Source: Deltaproteobacteria bacterium
GTDB taxonomy: Bacteria; Desulfobacterota; Desulfomonilia; UBA1062
Direction of reading: 5' to 3'
Length of the DNA: 64,000 nucleotides
Assembly: GCA_018434685.1 (NCBI GenBank)
Contig: JAHDOV010000021.1
Span: forward strand, 62,001 to 126,000
This document shows positions 51,644-59,100 of this stretch, piece by piece. Each line of letters opens with the position of its first letter. Position 1 is the first letter of the stretch. A program made the position numbers and the translations under genes. The notes below the pieces were generated by a model that did not search any database, was not told the DNA's origin, and worked only from the letters and a program-made list of their open reading frames with translations.

Positions 51644-52728
51644 AGGACCTCTTCCAGATGGGCGATGAATGCCCTGTTCTCGTTCGGGAGCCCGACGCTC
51701 ACCCGGATATACTCGCCGAGGCCGTAACTCGCCATGGAACGCGTAATGATGCCGCGTTTCAGGAGTTCTTCATACACCCGCGGCGCATCCGTACCGATGC
51801 GGATGAGCACGAAGTTGGTCTGCGAGGGCACGTAATCGATGCCGAGGCGGTCCATCTCCTTATAGATGTAGTCGAGCCCCTCCCAGGTGTTCTCGAGGGT
51901 CTGCTGCAGGAACTCCGAGTCATACAATGCGGCTTCGCCGGCCTTGAGGGCAAGGATGTTCACATTGAACGGCGGCTTGATACGGTAGAGGGTCTCCGTG
52001 ACCGGCTCAGATGCGATGCCGAACCCCACGCGCAGGCCCGCGAGGCCGTGAGACTTGGAAAGGGTATGCATGGTGACGACGTTGGCATGGTCTTCTATGA
52101 GGTTGGTTGCACTGAGAAAATCATCCCGACGCACAAACGCCGCATAGGCCTCGTCAATAACGAGCAGGGTGTTCGCAGGGACCATTGCGGTGAGGTCGAG
52201 GATCTCCTGTTTGCCGAGGCAGGTCCCGGTGGGGTTGTTCGGGTTTGCCACAAAGACGATCTTTGTCTTTTCGCTGAGGTTCTCCGCGATAGCGGCGATA
52301 TCGATGAGATGGTCGTTCATGCGACTCGTGATAACCCGTGCGCCGCAGGCAAGGGCCGCGATGTTGTAGTAGCTGAAGGTGCACCCGGGAATGATCACCT
52401 CGTCACCGGGCTCGATGAACGCCCTGCAGATGAGGTCGATGATCTCGTCGGAGCCGTTTCCCACGATGATCTGTTGCGGGGGCCGCCTGAAGAACGCTGC
52501 AGCCGCCTTTCTCAGGTCTGCCGCATCGGGGTCGGGGTAGATATGCGCCGCTCCCTTGATGCCCTCGATGGCCTCCAGGGCCTTCGGGCTCGGCCCGAGG
52601 GGGTTCTCGTTCGATGCCAGCTTTATGGGCTGGGCAATCCCGTAGCGCTTCATGATCGTATCTTTCGATGTGCCGGGAACATACGGCGGTATGCCCTGCA
52701 GCCATGATGTCGGTAGTGGTTTTTTCAA
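51640..52728 (-). CDS. hisC: Histidinol-phosphate / aromatic aminotransferase
   Basis: This 362-residue fold-type I PLP aminotransferase has IKLASNENPLGPSPKALEAI at the start, GNGSDEIIDLICRAF, NPNNPTGT and the PLP lysine in TLSKSHGLAGLRVG. The sequence is the HisC type. Its place between pheA and tyrA suggests it converts phenylpyruvate and 4-hydroxyphenylpyruvate to Phe and Tyr as well as, or in place of, histidinol phosphate. Other his genes are absent here. ATGA overlaps link it to both neighbours. Confidence 0.92.
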   Translation of the reverse strand: MKKPLPTSWLQGIPPYVPGTSKDTIMKRYGIAQPIKLASNENPLGPSPKALEAIEGIKGAAHIYPDPDAADLRKAAAAFFRRPPQQIIVGNGSDEIIDLICRAFIEPGDEVIIPGCTFSYYNIAALACGARVITSRMNDHLIDIAAIAENLSEKTKIVFVANPNNPTGTCLGKQEILDLTAMVPANTLLVIDEAYAAFVRRDDFLSATNLIEDHANVVTMHTLSKSHGLAGLRVGFGIASEPVTETLYRIKPPFNVNILALKAGEAALYDSEFLQQTLENTWEGLDYIYKEMDRLGIDYVPSQTNFVLIRIGTDAPRVYEELLKRGIITRSMASYGLGEYIRVSVGLPNENRAFIAHLEEVL

Positions 52729-53801
52729 TCCAGTCGTCTCCCTTCAGGGTATGATCCGAGTATGATTATATCTTTCGTATAGGACGTCATCTCTTCCATG
52801 GCTGCCTTGACGTTGTCGTCTTCGAGATTGCCCTGGAAGTCGATGAAGAACAGGTATTCCCACGGGTTCTTCTTGGATGGTCTCGATTCGATCTTGGTGA
52901 GATTGATGCCCTTGCCGGCAAAGATCCCGATGGCATGGTAGAGGGCCCCGGGGGTGTTCTCCAGGGTTACGATGATGGAGGTCTTGGCCGTGCCTTCCAT
53001 GGGCACCATGGTGCGTGAGACTATCCAGAACCGGGTGATGTTTTCCGAGAGGTCATTGATGTTTTCGGCGAGGATGGCAAGGCCGTGGATCTGTGCGGTC
53101 AGTGCGGATGCTATGGCCGCAGAGTCTTCGTTCCTGACGGCGGCAAGGGCGGCGTCCGATGTGCTCGAGGTCTCTGTGGTGCGGGCTTCGGGGAGGTTTT
53201 CCATGAGCCAGCGCCTGCACTGGGCAAGGGGCTGCGGGTGTGAAAAGACGTTTTTGATCTTGTCCATGGTGCTCTTCGACAGCAGACAGTTCCTGATGGG
53301 GAGCATGATCTCCCCGCAGACATACAACCGTGAAGTCACCATCATGTCGAGGGTGCGGTTGATCATCCCCTCGGTGGAATTCTCCACCGGCACGACGCCC
53401 AGGTCGGCCCTTCCGGCGACCACCTCGGTTATGACCGATTCGATATCCTTTCTGGGGATGAGCCGGGCATCCTGGCTGAATACCGAGCTGGCTGCCTGGT
53501 GTGAATAGCTGCCCTCAGACCCCAGGAAGGCCACCGTCTTCTTTTTCTGGAGTGCCCGTGACATGCTGAAGATCTCGGTGAAGATCTTCTCGACCATTGC
53601 CCCGGTGAGCGGGGGCCTTGCCAGGGATGCCAGGTGTTCCAGAATGGCCGCCTCCCGGGAAGGGTCATAGGGGTCGAGGTTCCTCTGTCGTTTCAGCAGC
53701 CCCACCTCTACCGAGAGTTCACAGCGCCTGCCAAGGAGCCTGACGAGTTGAGCGTCAAGGGAATCGATCTCGTCCCTGATACCGTTCATGTCTCTTTCCA
53801 T
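52725..53801 (-). CDS. pheA: Bifunctional chorismate mutase / prephenate dehydratase
   Basis: This 358-residue protein has three domains: an AroQ chorismate mutase (residues ~5-90; RDEIDSLDAQLVRLLGRRCELS), prephenate dehydratase (~93-270; VAFLGSEGSYSHQAA and ENSTEGMINRTLDM) and a C-terminal ACT domain (~280-355; TSIIVTLENTPGALYHAIGIFAGKGINLTKIESRPSK). The ACT domain, with ESRP, gives feedback inhibition by phenylalanine. It heads the pheA-hisC-tyrA-aroA-cmk operon. ATG 53789 (MNGIRDE) is a plausible alternative start. Confidence 0.94.
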   Translation of the reverse strand: MERDMNGIRDEIDSLDAQLVRLLGRRCELSVEVGLLKRQRNLDPYDPSREAAILEHLASLARPPLTGAMVEKIFTEIFSMSRALQKKKTVAFLGSEGSYSHQAASSVFSQDARLIPRKDIESVITEVVAGRADLGVVPVENSTEGMINRTLDMMVTSRLYVCGEIMLPIRNCLLSKSTMDKIKNVFSHPQPLAQCRRWLMENLPEARTTETSSTSDAALAAVRNEDSAAIASALTAQIHGLAILAENINDLSENITRFWIVSRTMVPMEGTAKTSIIVTLENTPGALYHAIGIFAGKGINLTKIESRPSKKNPWEYLFFIDFQGNLEDDNVKAAMEEMTSYTKDIIILGSYPEGRRLD

Positions 53802-54096
53802 ACCTGATCCCGGGTATGTACCCGTGAAGGAAGCGCTTTTTTTTAAGACGCCGATTCACCAGTCATACCGTGTCATTTCTCATCGCAGGGCCTGCCCTTT
53901 GATAGAGATCGCATAAACCTAGCAGATGACACGATGATTTTCAATCCGATCATTCCTTTTGAAAATCTGCCGAAGAAACAGTGGAAGGGGTGGTAATGGC
54001 TGAAAGATTGACATGCCATGACTGCATGTGCGATAGGGATAGATAAGATCAATGAAATACCTATCCTGAGAATCAAGAGCTGGAATTGCTGATACG
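53802..54096. other. Divergent intergenic region, pheA operon and PBP gene
   Basis: This 295-base interval must contain promoters for both directions. Only the minus-strand candidate at 53916-53944 is reasonable. An A8/T8 run at 53838-53845 lies close to the pheA start, and the palindrome ACGGGTACATACCCG-like sequence at ~53811-53825 could be an operator or leader hairpin. No gene is seen. Confidence 0.5.
53916..53944 (-). promoter_or_regulatory. Possible promoter of the pheA operon
   Basis: TTGAAA (53939-53944) and TAGGTT (53916-53921) on the minus strand have 17-base spacing. The leader would be about 110 bases, which could allow attenuation, but no Phe-rich leader peptide was noticed. Confidence 0.35.
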
Positions 54097-55254
54097 ATGA
54101 GAAGAAGAAGAAAAAGACTGCGCATGCGCTATGTTGTCATTCCCCTTGTGGTGATAATGACCGGAATGTTTTTCTTTGGAGGCAGGCACGGAGAAGCCCT
54201 GCCGATTGAACACAAGGCTCAGCCGGTCATATCGAAGGAAGCCCTCAGTGTCATCACGCCGGAGAAGATCGATGCCCTGGACCTTACCATAGACTGGGAC
54301 CTGCAGCAGTATATCGGGGAGATTGCCCGGAGAAACAAGGTGAGCTTTGCCTCCATCGTTGTGATGGACGCGCATTCAGGAGACGTCCTGGCCCTGTACG
54401 GCATGGACAATGCGCAGGAGGACTGCAGCCGCTGTCTGGGTGCATACCTCGGTGCCAGCCTGTTCAAGGTGGTGACCGCAGCCGCGGCCATCGATTCCGG
54501 GGGGATGTCGCCGGAGAGCAAGTTCACCTACAACGGCAAGGCCCATACGCTCTACAAGTATCAGCTCTCTCCGAAGAAAGACCGCTGGACACAGGAGATA
54601 ACCCTGGCGAGGGCCTTTGCGCAGTCGAATAATGTGGTCTTTGCAAAGATCGGGACCATGCAGCTCGGGGAGACCCCGATCCTGCTCACCGCCATGAGGA
54701 TGGGATTCTGGCAGTCCCCCCTGGAAGGGATCGAGTGTTCACCGAGCACGCTCTTTATCCCGGAGACCGAGTTCAATGTTGCAGAGCTCGCCAGCGGATT
54801 CAACCGCCGTACCCGCATATCCCCGGTTCATGCCGCCCAGATGATCACCGCCGTAGTGAACGATGGCGCCATGGTGAGGCCCAGAATCGTCCATGGCGAT
54901 TCCGTCGAGACGCAGCCCGCCATGGGGAAAGACACGGCACGGCAGCTGCGCGCCATGATGAACCAGACCATCAAGCGCGGGACCGTTTCCAAGACCTTCT
55001 GGAACAGCCGGTATGATCGCGTGCTCAAGAATGTTCAGCTCGGGGCAAAGAGCGGGACCATCGACGGGTCGGAACCCGAGGGGAGAAGAAACTGGTTCCT
55101 GGGCTATGCCGAGCACGAGACCTCAGGCGAGGCCATCACCATTGCCTGCCTCATCATCCGGGAAGACTACTACTGGATAGAAGCCGATGCCCTGTCGAAG
55201 AAGATCATCAGGCACTATTTTTCAAAACCCGTAACTGTTGCCGACAACAGTTAA
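54097..55254 (+). CDS. Penicillin-binding transpeptidase-domain protein
   Basis: This 385-residue protein has one transmembrane helix (residues ~11-28) after a very basic start. The body is a transpeptidase domain with SLFK (Ser121, Lys124), SNN (177-179) and KSG (318-320), the three active-site motifs in the right order. KSG replaces the more common KTG, as in some class B enzymes. The N-terminal pedestal domain of full-length class B PBPs is missing, since the catalytic domain starts near residue 60. It should act in the periplasm in peptidoglycan cross-linking, or as an accessory. It is transcribed alone, divergent from pheA. Confidence 0.8.
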   Translation: MRRRRKRLRMRYVVIPLVVIMTGMFFFGGRHGEALPIEHKAQPVISKEALSVITPEKIDALDLTIDWDLQQYIGEIARRNKVSFASIVVMDAHSGDVLALYGMDNAQEDCSRCLGAYLGASLFKVVTAAAAIDSGGMSPESKFTYNGKAHTLYKYQLSPKKDRWTQEITLARAFAQSNNVVFAKIGTMQLGETPILLTAMRMGFWQSPLEGIECSPSTLFIPETEFNVAELASGFNRRTRISPVHAAQMITAVVNDGAMVRPRIVHGDSVETQPAMGKDTARQLRAMMNQTIKRGTVSKTFWNSRYDRVLKNVQLGAKSGTIDGSEPEGRRNWFLGYAEHETSGEAITIACLIIREDYYWIEADALSKKIIRHYFSKPVTVADNS

Positions 55255-55276
55255 TCCGATCTCTATTGTCTTAGGC

Positions 55277-55306
55277 TTGACACCGTCTTTATGCCTGTGC
55301 TAGCAA
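55277..55306 (+). promoter_or_regulatory. tRNA-Pro promoter
   Basis: TTGACA (55277-55282) and TAGCAA (55301-55306) have 18-base spacing, 12 bases before the tRNA. Confidence 0.55.
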
Positions 55307-55318
55307 GGGTATCGGTTT

Positions 55319-55395
55319 CGGGACGTAGCGCAGTCTGGTAGCGCACCTGAATGGGGTTCAGGGGGTCGGAGGTTCGAATCCTCTCGTCCCGACCA
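55319..55395 (+). tRNA. tRNA-Pro (anticodon GGG)
   Basis: A complete cloverleaf can be drawn by eye. The acceptor stem CGGGACG pairs with CGTCCCG, the D stem GCGC with GCGC, and the anticodon stem CCTGA with TCAGG around the loop ATGGGGT (anticodon GGG). The T arm has GGTTCGAATCC. Discriminator A and an encoded CCA follow. It decodes CCC and CCU. A promoter and a terminator flank it, so it is a single unit. Confidence 0.96.
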
Positions 55396-55414
55396 AGAAA
55401 ATCGACATGATCAG

Positions 55415-55444
55415 CCGGCTGGCATATCGCCAGCCGGTTTTTTT
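55415..55444 (+). terminator. Terminator of tRNA-Pro
   Basis: A perfect 9-bp stem CCGGCTGGC (55415-55423) / GCCAGCCGG (55429-55437) with a 5-base loop is followed by seven T (55438-55444). Confidence 0.93.
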
Positions 55445-55540
55445 GTTGTCGAGTGCGGTTGGAAGGTGCCCTGGCTGTCTCCTCTCGGCTGACTACCAGT
55501 AATTTCAGAGTCCTCTGAAGCAGTGTTGAGCCCGATGATT

Positions 55541-55630
55541 CTACCGAATTCGCCTCTGACTGATTGTAAGAAGGGTAGCGTTCTCACGCATTGAAATGTC
55601 TCTGTGCCCGAGCATCTTTTCTAAGTCAAG
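55541..55630 (-). pseudogene. Remnant of a tyrosine-recombinase (phage integrase) C terminus
   Basis: On the minus strand a 30-codon fragment reads LDLEKMLGHRDISMRENATLL. LGHxDI(S)M is the box II region of tyrosine recombinases, where the conserved LGH is followed by a residue pattern ending in the catalytic Tyr. After M the usual ERYxHL is only reached by a frame change: the next frame reads ERYPSYN. Stops flank the fragment on both sides. It lies 150 bases behind tRNA-Pro, a classic integration site. The gene is otherwise gone. Confidence 0.55.
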
Positions 55631-55675
55631 TCACCGAATTTCTATGAAATGGCATCTCCAACATATCCTGATGCT

Positions 55676-55900
55676 TTATCTTCTTGCTCTGGTTCCGATG
55701 ATGACCAGTACAATTCCCCCTGCAAGCGCAACGACACCCAGAATGGGTGACAACGGGATAGTCTTCTCGGTTTCCTGGGTAGCTTCGATAGGGCCAATAT
55801 CAATGATCTTCTCGCGGCTTGTGTACGTAATGCCCTGGTAGGCAAGAGCCACCACCCCGAGGGCGATTAAAACAATACCAATGATCATTATCCGTTTCAT
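55676..55900 (-). CDS. Small two-helix membrane protein
   Basis: This 74-residue protein has two hydrophobic helices (IMIIGIVLIALGVVALAYQGI and ILGVVALAGGIVLVIIG) joined by a polar loop of about 30 residues. The loop TYTSREKIIDIGPIEATQETEKTIPLSP is a pattern I have seen in small conserved envelope proteins of many Gram-negative bacteria, though I cannot name the family. An AAGGAAGGAG precedes its ATG. It is downstream of another small membrane protein gene on the same strand. Confidence 0.75.
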   Translation of the reverse strand: MKRIMIIGIVLIALGVVALAYQGITYTSREKIIDIGPIEATQETEKTIPLSPILGVVALAGGIVLVIIGTRARR

Positions 55901-55943
55901 ATGAACCGATCTCCTTCCTTAACAGGGTTACGAGTCCTGATAG

Positions 55944-56093
55944 CTACAATGGTCTTCGTCCCTGAATGACTCTGACCAGTACTACGACGATGGCGATGAC
56001 CAGCAGGACATGAATGACACCACCCATCGTGTAGCCACTGATCAATCCGAGAAGCCACAAAACTATGAGAAGCACACATATGGTCCAAAGCAT
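55944..56093 (-). CDS. lmo0937-family small membrane protein
   Basis: This 49-codon gene encodes a strongly hydrophobic peptide beginning MLWTICVLLIVLWLLGLISG and ending VRVIQGRRPL. This is the characteristic pattern of lmo0937 (DUF5670) proteins: MLWTI start, GYTxGG in the middle, a second helix and a basic end. The two helices make it an inner-membrane protein. It sits 43 bases upstream of the 74-residue two-helix protein and downstream of a BON remnant. Function unknown; the family often appears in stress-related clusters. Confidence 0.8.
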   Translation of the reverse strand: MLWTICVLLIVLWLLGLISGYTMGGVIHVLLVIAIVVVLVRVIQGRRPL

Positions 56094-56178
56094 GTTTGAC
56101 TTCTTTCTGACGACAGATTGCGTCCATACAGTTCAAGCTGCTTTCTGCGCGGGGCGAATAGTATCTGAGGTGAAGCAC

Positions 56179-56271
56179 CTATTTTACAATGAGGTCGTTT
56201 TTCACCGATTTGACACCCTCAATGCTGCCGACAATCTCTCCTGCCTTTTTCACACTCTGATCGGAATCAAC
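56179..56271 (-). pseudogene. Remnant of a BON-domain protein
   Basis: On the minus strand a fragment of 30 codons reads VDSDQSVKKAGEIVGSIEGVKSVKNDLIVK and then stops. The GxxSVKNDLIVK end is the signature of BON (OsmY-like) domains, which in full-length proteins bind phospholipid. A stop codon precedes the fragment directly, so the 5' part is lost. It lies upstream of two small membrane protein genes. Confidence 0.6.
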
Positions 56272-56411
56272 CTATAATAATCATCAAATTGTTCCGCACA
56301 AGGGTGCATGATGAGCCTAGGTCAATATCGGGTATGGGAGTTTTTTTCTGTAAAGAAGCATTTTTTTCACAACCGTAACATTTTCTTTTAGATAATTTTA
56401 CACTTGGAACC

Positions 56412-56439
56412 TTGAAACGTGGAAATCTCAAATTAATTA
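56412..56439 (+). promoter_or_regulatory. Possible promoter of the radical SAM gene
   Basis: TTGAAA (56412-56417) and TAATTA (56434-56439) have 16-base spacing in an AT-rich stretch, 36 bases before the ATG at 56476. Confidence 0.4.
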
Positions 56440-56475
56440 CTGAATGTTATGTCATGCGTATATAAAGGGTCGGAA

Positions 56476-58020
56476 ATGAATGCATTATTTATCTATCCTG
56501 AGATTCCGGAAACATTCTGGAGCTTTAAATATGCCCTTGAATATGTTTCCAAAAAATCAGCATTCCCGCCACTAGGGCTGCTCACCATTGCAGCCATGGT
56601 GCCTGATACATGGCACAAACGCCTTGTGGACATGAATGTCAGACAACTCACCGATGAAGACCTCCTCTGGGCGGACTATGCCTTCATCAGTGTAATGAGC
56701 GTGCAGAAGACTTCCTTTGCCCGGGTGCTGCTCAGATGCAGGGATCTGGGGGTGAAGGTTGTGGCAGGGGGGCCCCACTTCACTGCGGAAGAAGGCACAA
56801 TCGCGGGCGTCGATCACCTGGTGCTCGGCGAGGCTGAGGAGACCTTCAGACATTTTCTCGAAGACCTCCTCAACGGGCAGGCTAAGGAGTTGTACATTCC
56901 TGAGACCAGGCCCGATCTCGGCCTCACCTGTGAGCCGGACTGGTCACTCATTGACTTCAGAGACTATGACTCCATGCTCCTGCAGTTTTCCCGCGGCTGT
57001 CCGTTTGACTGCGAGTTCTGTGACATTGTGCGGATCAATGGGAGGAGACAGCGGACAAAGAGCGCATACCGGTTTATTGCTGAAGTAGAGGGCCTTTTCC
57101 TGAAGGGCTGGAGAGGGTCCGTGTTCATCGTGGATGACAATTTTATCGGGGTTACCTCAAAGGTCAAGGAGATGCTTACGGCCCTTGCAGGGTGGATGGA
57201 GGCTCATGGCAGACCATTCCACTTCTTCACCGAGGCTTCCGTGGATCTGGCCGAAGATGCAGAACTCATGAACCTCATGGCAGAGGCCGGGTTCAACAAG
57301 GTGTTCATCGGAATAGAGTCTCCGAATGCCGAAAGTCTCGGGGAGGCAGGCAAGCTGCAGAACCTGAGGACCGATCTGCTCAAGTCTGTGCGCATCATCC
57401 AGAACCACGGCCTTGAGGTTATGGGGGGCTTCATCATCGGGTTTGACAGCGACCCGGAAGACATCTTTGAGAAGCAGGTTGAATTCATCCAGCGCAGCGG
57501 CATCATCATGGCCATGGTAGGTCTTCTGGAGGCCCTCAAGGGGACTAAACTCTGGAAACGGCTGAAGTCGGAGGGGAGGCTGCTTTCAGAATCTTCCGGT
57601 GACAATACCGACTGCGAACTTAATTTCATTCCCAGGATGAACCGGGAAACGCTCATCAGCGGTTACCGCCGTGTCCTGGAAACCATTTATGCGCCAGATG
57701 CCTACTACCGGCGATGCAGGGAGTTTCTGCTCGTGTACAGGCAACATACCGTCTCCACGATCGATGGTTCCGGCATTATGGCGTTTCTCAGGAGCCTCTG
57801 GCGCATCGGGATTTGCAACGAGGAAGGGTTCGGGCGCTATTACTGGAGGCTCCTCGTCTGGAGCCTGGTAACCCGCCCAAAAACCTTTGGGGAGGCAGTC
57901 CGTCTTATGATTGTCGGAATCCACTTCAGGAAGTGTCTTCTTCAAAGCAGACCGGTCCCTGGGTTTCCAGGTCTCGGCCCGACAGGAAATGCCGGCATGA
58001 AACCCATAAGGACCATATGA
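56476..58020 (+). CDS. B12-binding-domain radical SAM protein, DUF4070/HpnP-like
   Basis: This 514-residue protein starts at ATG 56476, after AAAGGG and GGAA. Residues ~1-150 form a cobalamin-binding-like domain (MNALFIYPEIPETFWSFKYAL, FPPLGLLTIAAMVP, KVVAGGPHFT). The radical SAM domain has the cluster motif RGCPFDCEFC (CxxxCxxC), then FVDDNFIG-like IVDDNFIG. The region TAMVGLLEALKGTKLWKRLKSEGRLL...SGDNTDCELNFIPRM is DUF4070. The order resembles HpnP, the hopanoid C-2 methylase, but HpnP-like proteins are numerous and no hopanoid genes are seen. It lies directly before the mla operon, so a lipid substrate is plausible. Confidence 0.8.
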   Translation: MNALFIYPEIPETFWSFKYALEYVSKKSAFPPLGLLTIAAMVPDTWHKRLVDMNVRQLTDEDLLWADYAFISVMSVQKTSFARVLLRCRDLGVKVVAGGPHFTAEEGTIAGVDHLVLGEAEETFRHFLEDLLNGQAKELYIPETRPDLGLTCEPDWSLIDFRDYDSMLLQFSRGCPFDCEFCDIVRINGRRQRTKSAYRFIAEVEGLFLKGWRGSVFIVDDNFIGVTSKVKEMLTALAGWMEAHGRPFHFFTEASVDLAEDAELMNLMAEAGFNKVFIGIESPNAESLGEAGKLQNLRTDLLKSVRIIQNHGLEVMGGFIIGFDSDPEDIFEKQVEFIQRSGIIMAMVGLLEALKGTKLWKRLKSEGRLLSESSGDNTDCELNFIPRMNRETLISGYRRVLETIYAPDAYYRRCREFLLVYRQHTVSTIDGSGIMAFLRSLWRIGICNEEGFGRYYWRLLVWSLVTRPKTFGEAVRLMIVGIHFRKCLLQSRPVPGFPGLGPTGNAGMKPIRTI

Positions 58021-58175
58021 TCCCTATTGTTTTCTGTACTCGTGCTGACCATCGACTCACCAGGGTGTGGTTAAGTGGCATCCGATAGTTTCTCGCGGAG
58101 CCGTTGCCGGTCCGATTCGACATCAGATTAGTGCGAATGGCCATGAAGGTTATGGGGCCATCATTTTTACCCTTC

Positions 58176-58203
58176 TTGACAAACAAAGGCCCGGTCTTAA
58201 CAT
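58176..58203 (+). promoter_or_regulatory. Predicted promoter of the mla operon
   Basis: TTGACA (58176-58181) and TAACAT (58198-58203) have 16-base spacing, about 33 bases between the start point and the mlaE ATG at 58244. Confidence 0.6.
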
Positions 58204-58243
58204 TAATATCTATGAATTGCTATGATCTTCAGGAATCTTAACC

Positions 58244-59092
58244 ATGGCGCCTGAGGCAAACAATCTGCCTTTCACTGAGAGCGAAGCCGGAGGGTGGCTT
58301 CTTACACTCTTGTCGCGGCCATTTGCTGCTATCGGGAGGGTGGTGATAGGCGGGATCGATAATTTAGGTGCTGCGGCCATTTTCCTGATTCTGGCATTGC
58401 TGAAGATCGTAAGGCCCAAGCAGCTATTCAGGATTGTTCAGCAGATTTATTACATCGGGGCACGGTCCATGATGATCATCATGCTCGTCGGCCTGTTCAC
58501 CGGTATGGTCTTAGGCCTCCAATCTTATTACGCATTGAACAAGGTCGGCGCTCAAGGAGCGCTCGGCACCCTGGTATCCCTCACGCTGATCAGGGAATTG
58601 GGACCTGTTCTCGCAGCCATCATGATTGCAGCCAGGGCTGGGTCCGCCATCAGTGCAGAGATAGGCATCCAGCGTATCTCCGAGCAGATCGACGCGCTTT
58701 ACACCATGCGCATTGACCCGCTTGGGTATCTCATCAGTCCAAGAATTGCTGCTGCTGTCATCAGCTTTCCCCTGCTAACCGCCCTGTTTGATCTCATTGG
58801 CATAATCGGCGGGTATATCTCCGGGGTAGTGCTCCTGGGTGCGAATGCCGGCACCTATTTTTATCGTGTTCAAACCAGTCTGGACATGAAAGATGTCTCA
58901 GACGGTTTCATCAAAGCCATCGTTTTTGCCGTCATCGTCGCCACTGTCTGCTGTTACCAGGGCTATTTCGTGCATATGCGCACGGATAGCCATGGCGCCA
59001 AGGCCGTCGGACTTGCCACCACCTCGGCCGTTGTGCTCTCCTGTGTTCTGATTCTGGTGTCGGACTATGTCGCGACGTCCCTTCTGCTGTAG
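58244..59092 (+). CDS. mlaE: MlaE-type phospholipid ABC transporter permease
   Basis: This 282-residue inner-membrane protein has five to six helices. The MlaE pattern is clear: a GLFTGMVLGLQSYYALNKVGAQ helix, then RELGPVLAAIMIAARAGSAISAEIG, TEQIDALYTM-like SEQIDALYTMRIDPLGYLISPR, and the end VSDYVATSLLL. It forms the channel of the Mla complex, which moves phospholipid between the membranes. mlaF, mlaD, mlaC and mlaA follow in order, a full lipid-asymmetry set. Confidence 0.92.
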   Translation: MAPEANNLPFTESEAGGWLLTLLSRPFAAIGRVVIGGIDNLGAAAIFLILALLKIVRPKQLFRIVQQIYYIGARSMMIIMLVGLFTGMVLGLQSYYALNKVGAQGALGTLVSLTLIRELGPVLAAIMIAARAGSAISAEIGIQRISEQIDALYTMRIDPLGYLISPRIAAAVISFPLLTALFDLIGIIGGYISGVVLLGANAGTYFYRVQTSLDMKDVSDGFIKAIVFAVIVATVCCYQGYFVHMRTDSHGAKAVGLATTSAVVLSCVLILVSDYVATSLLL

Positions 59093-59100
59093 AGAGAGCC

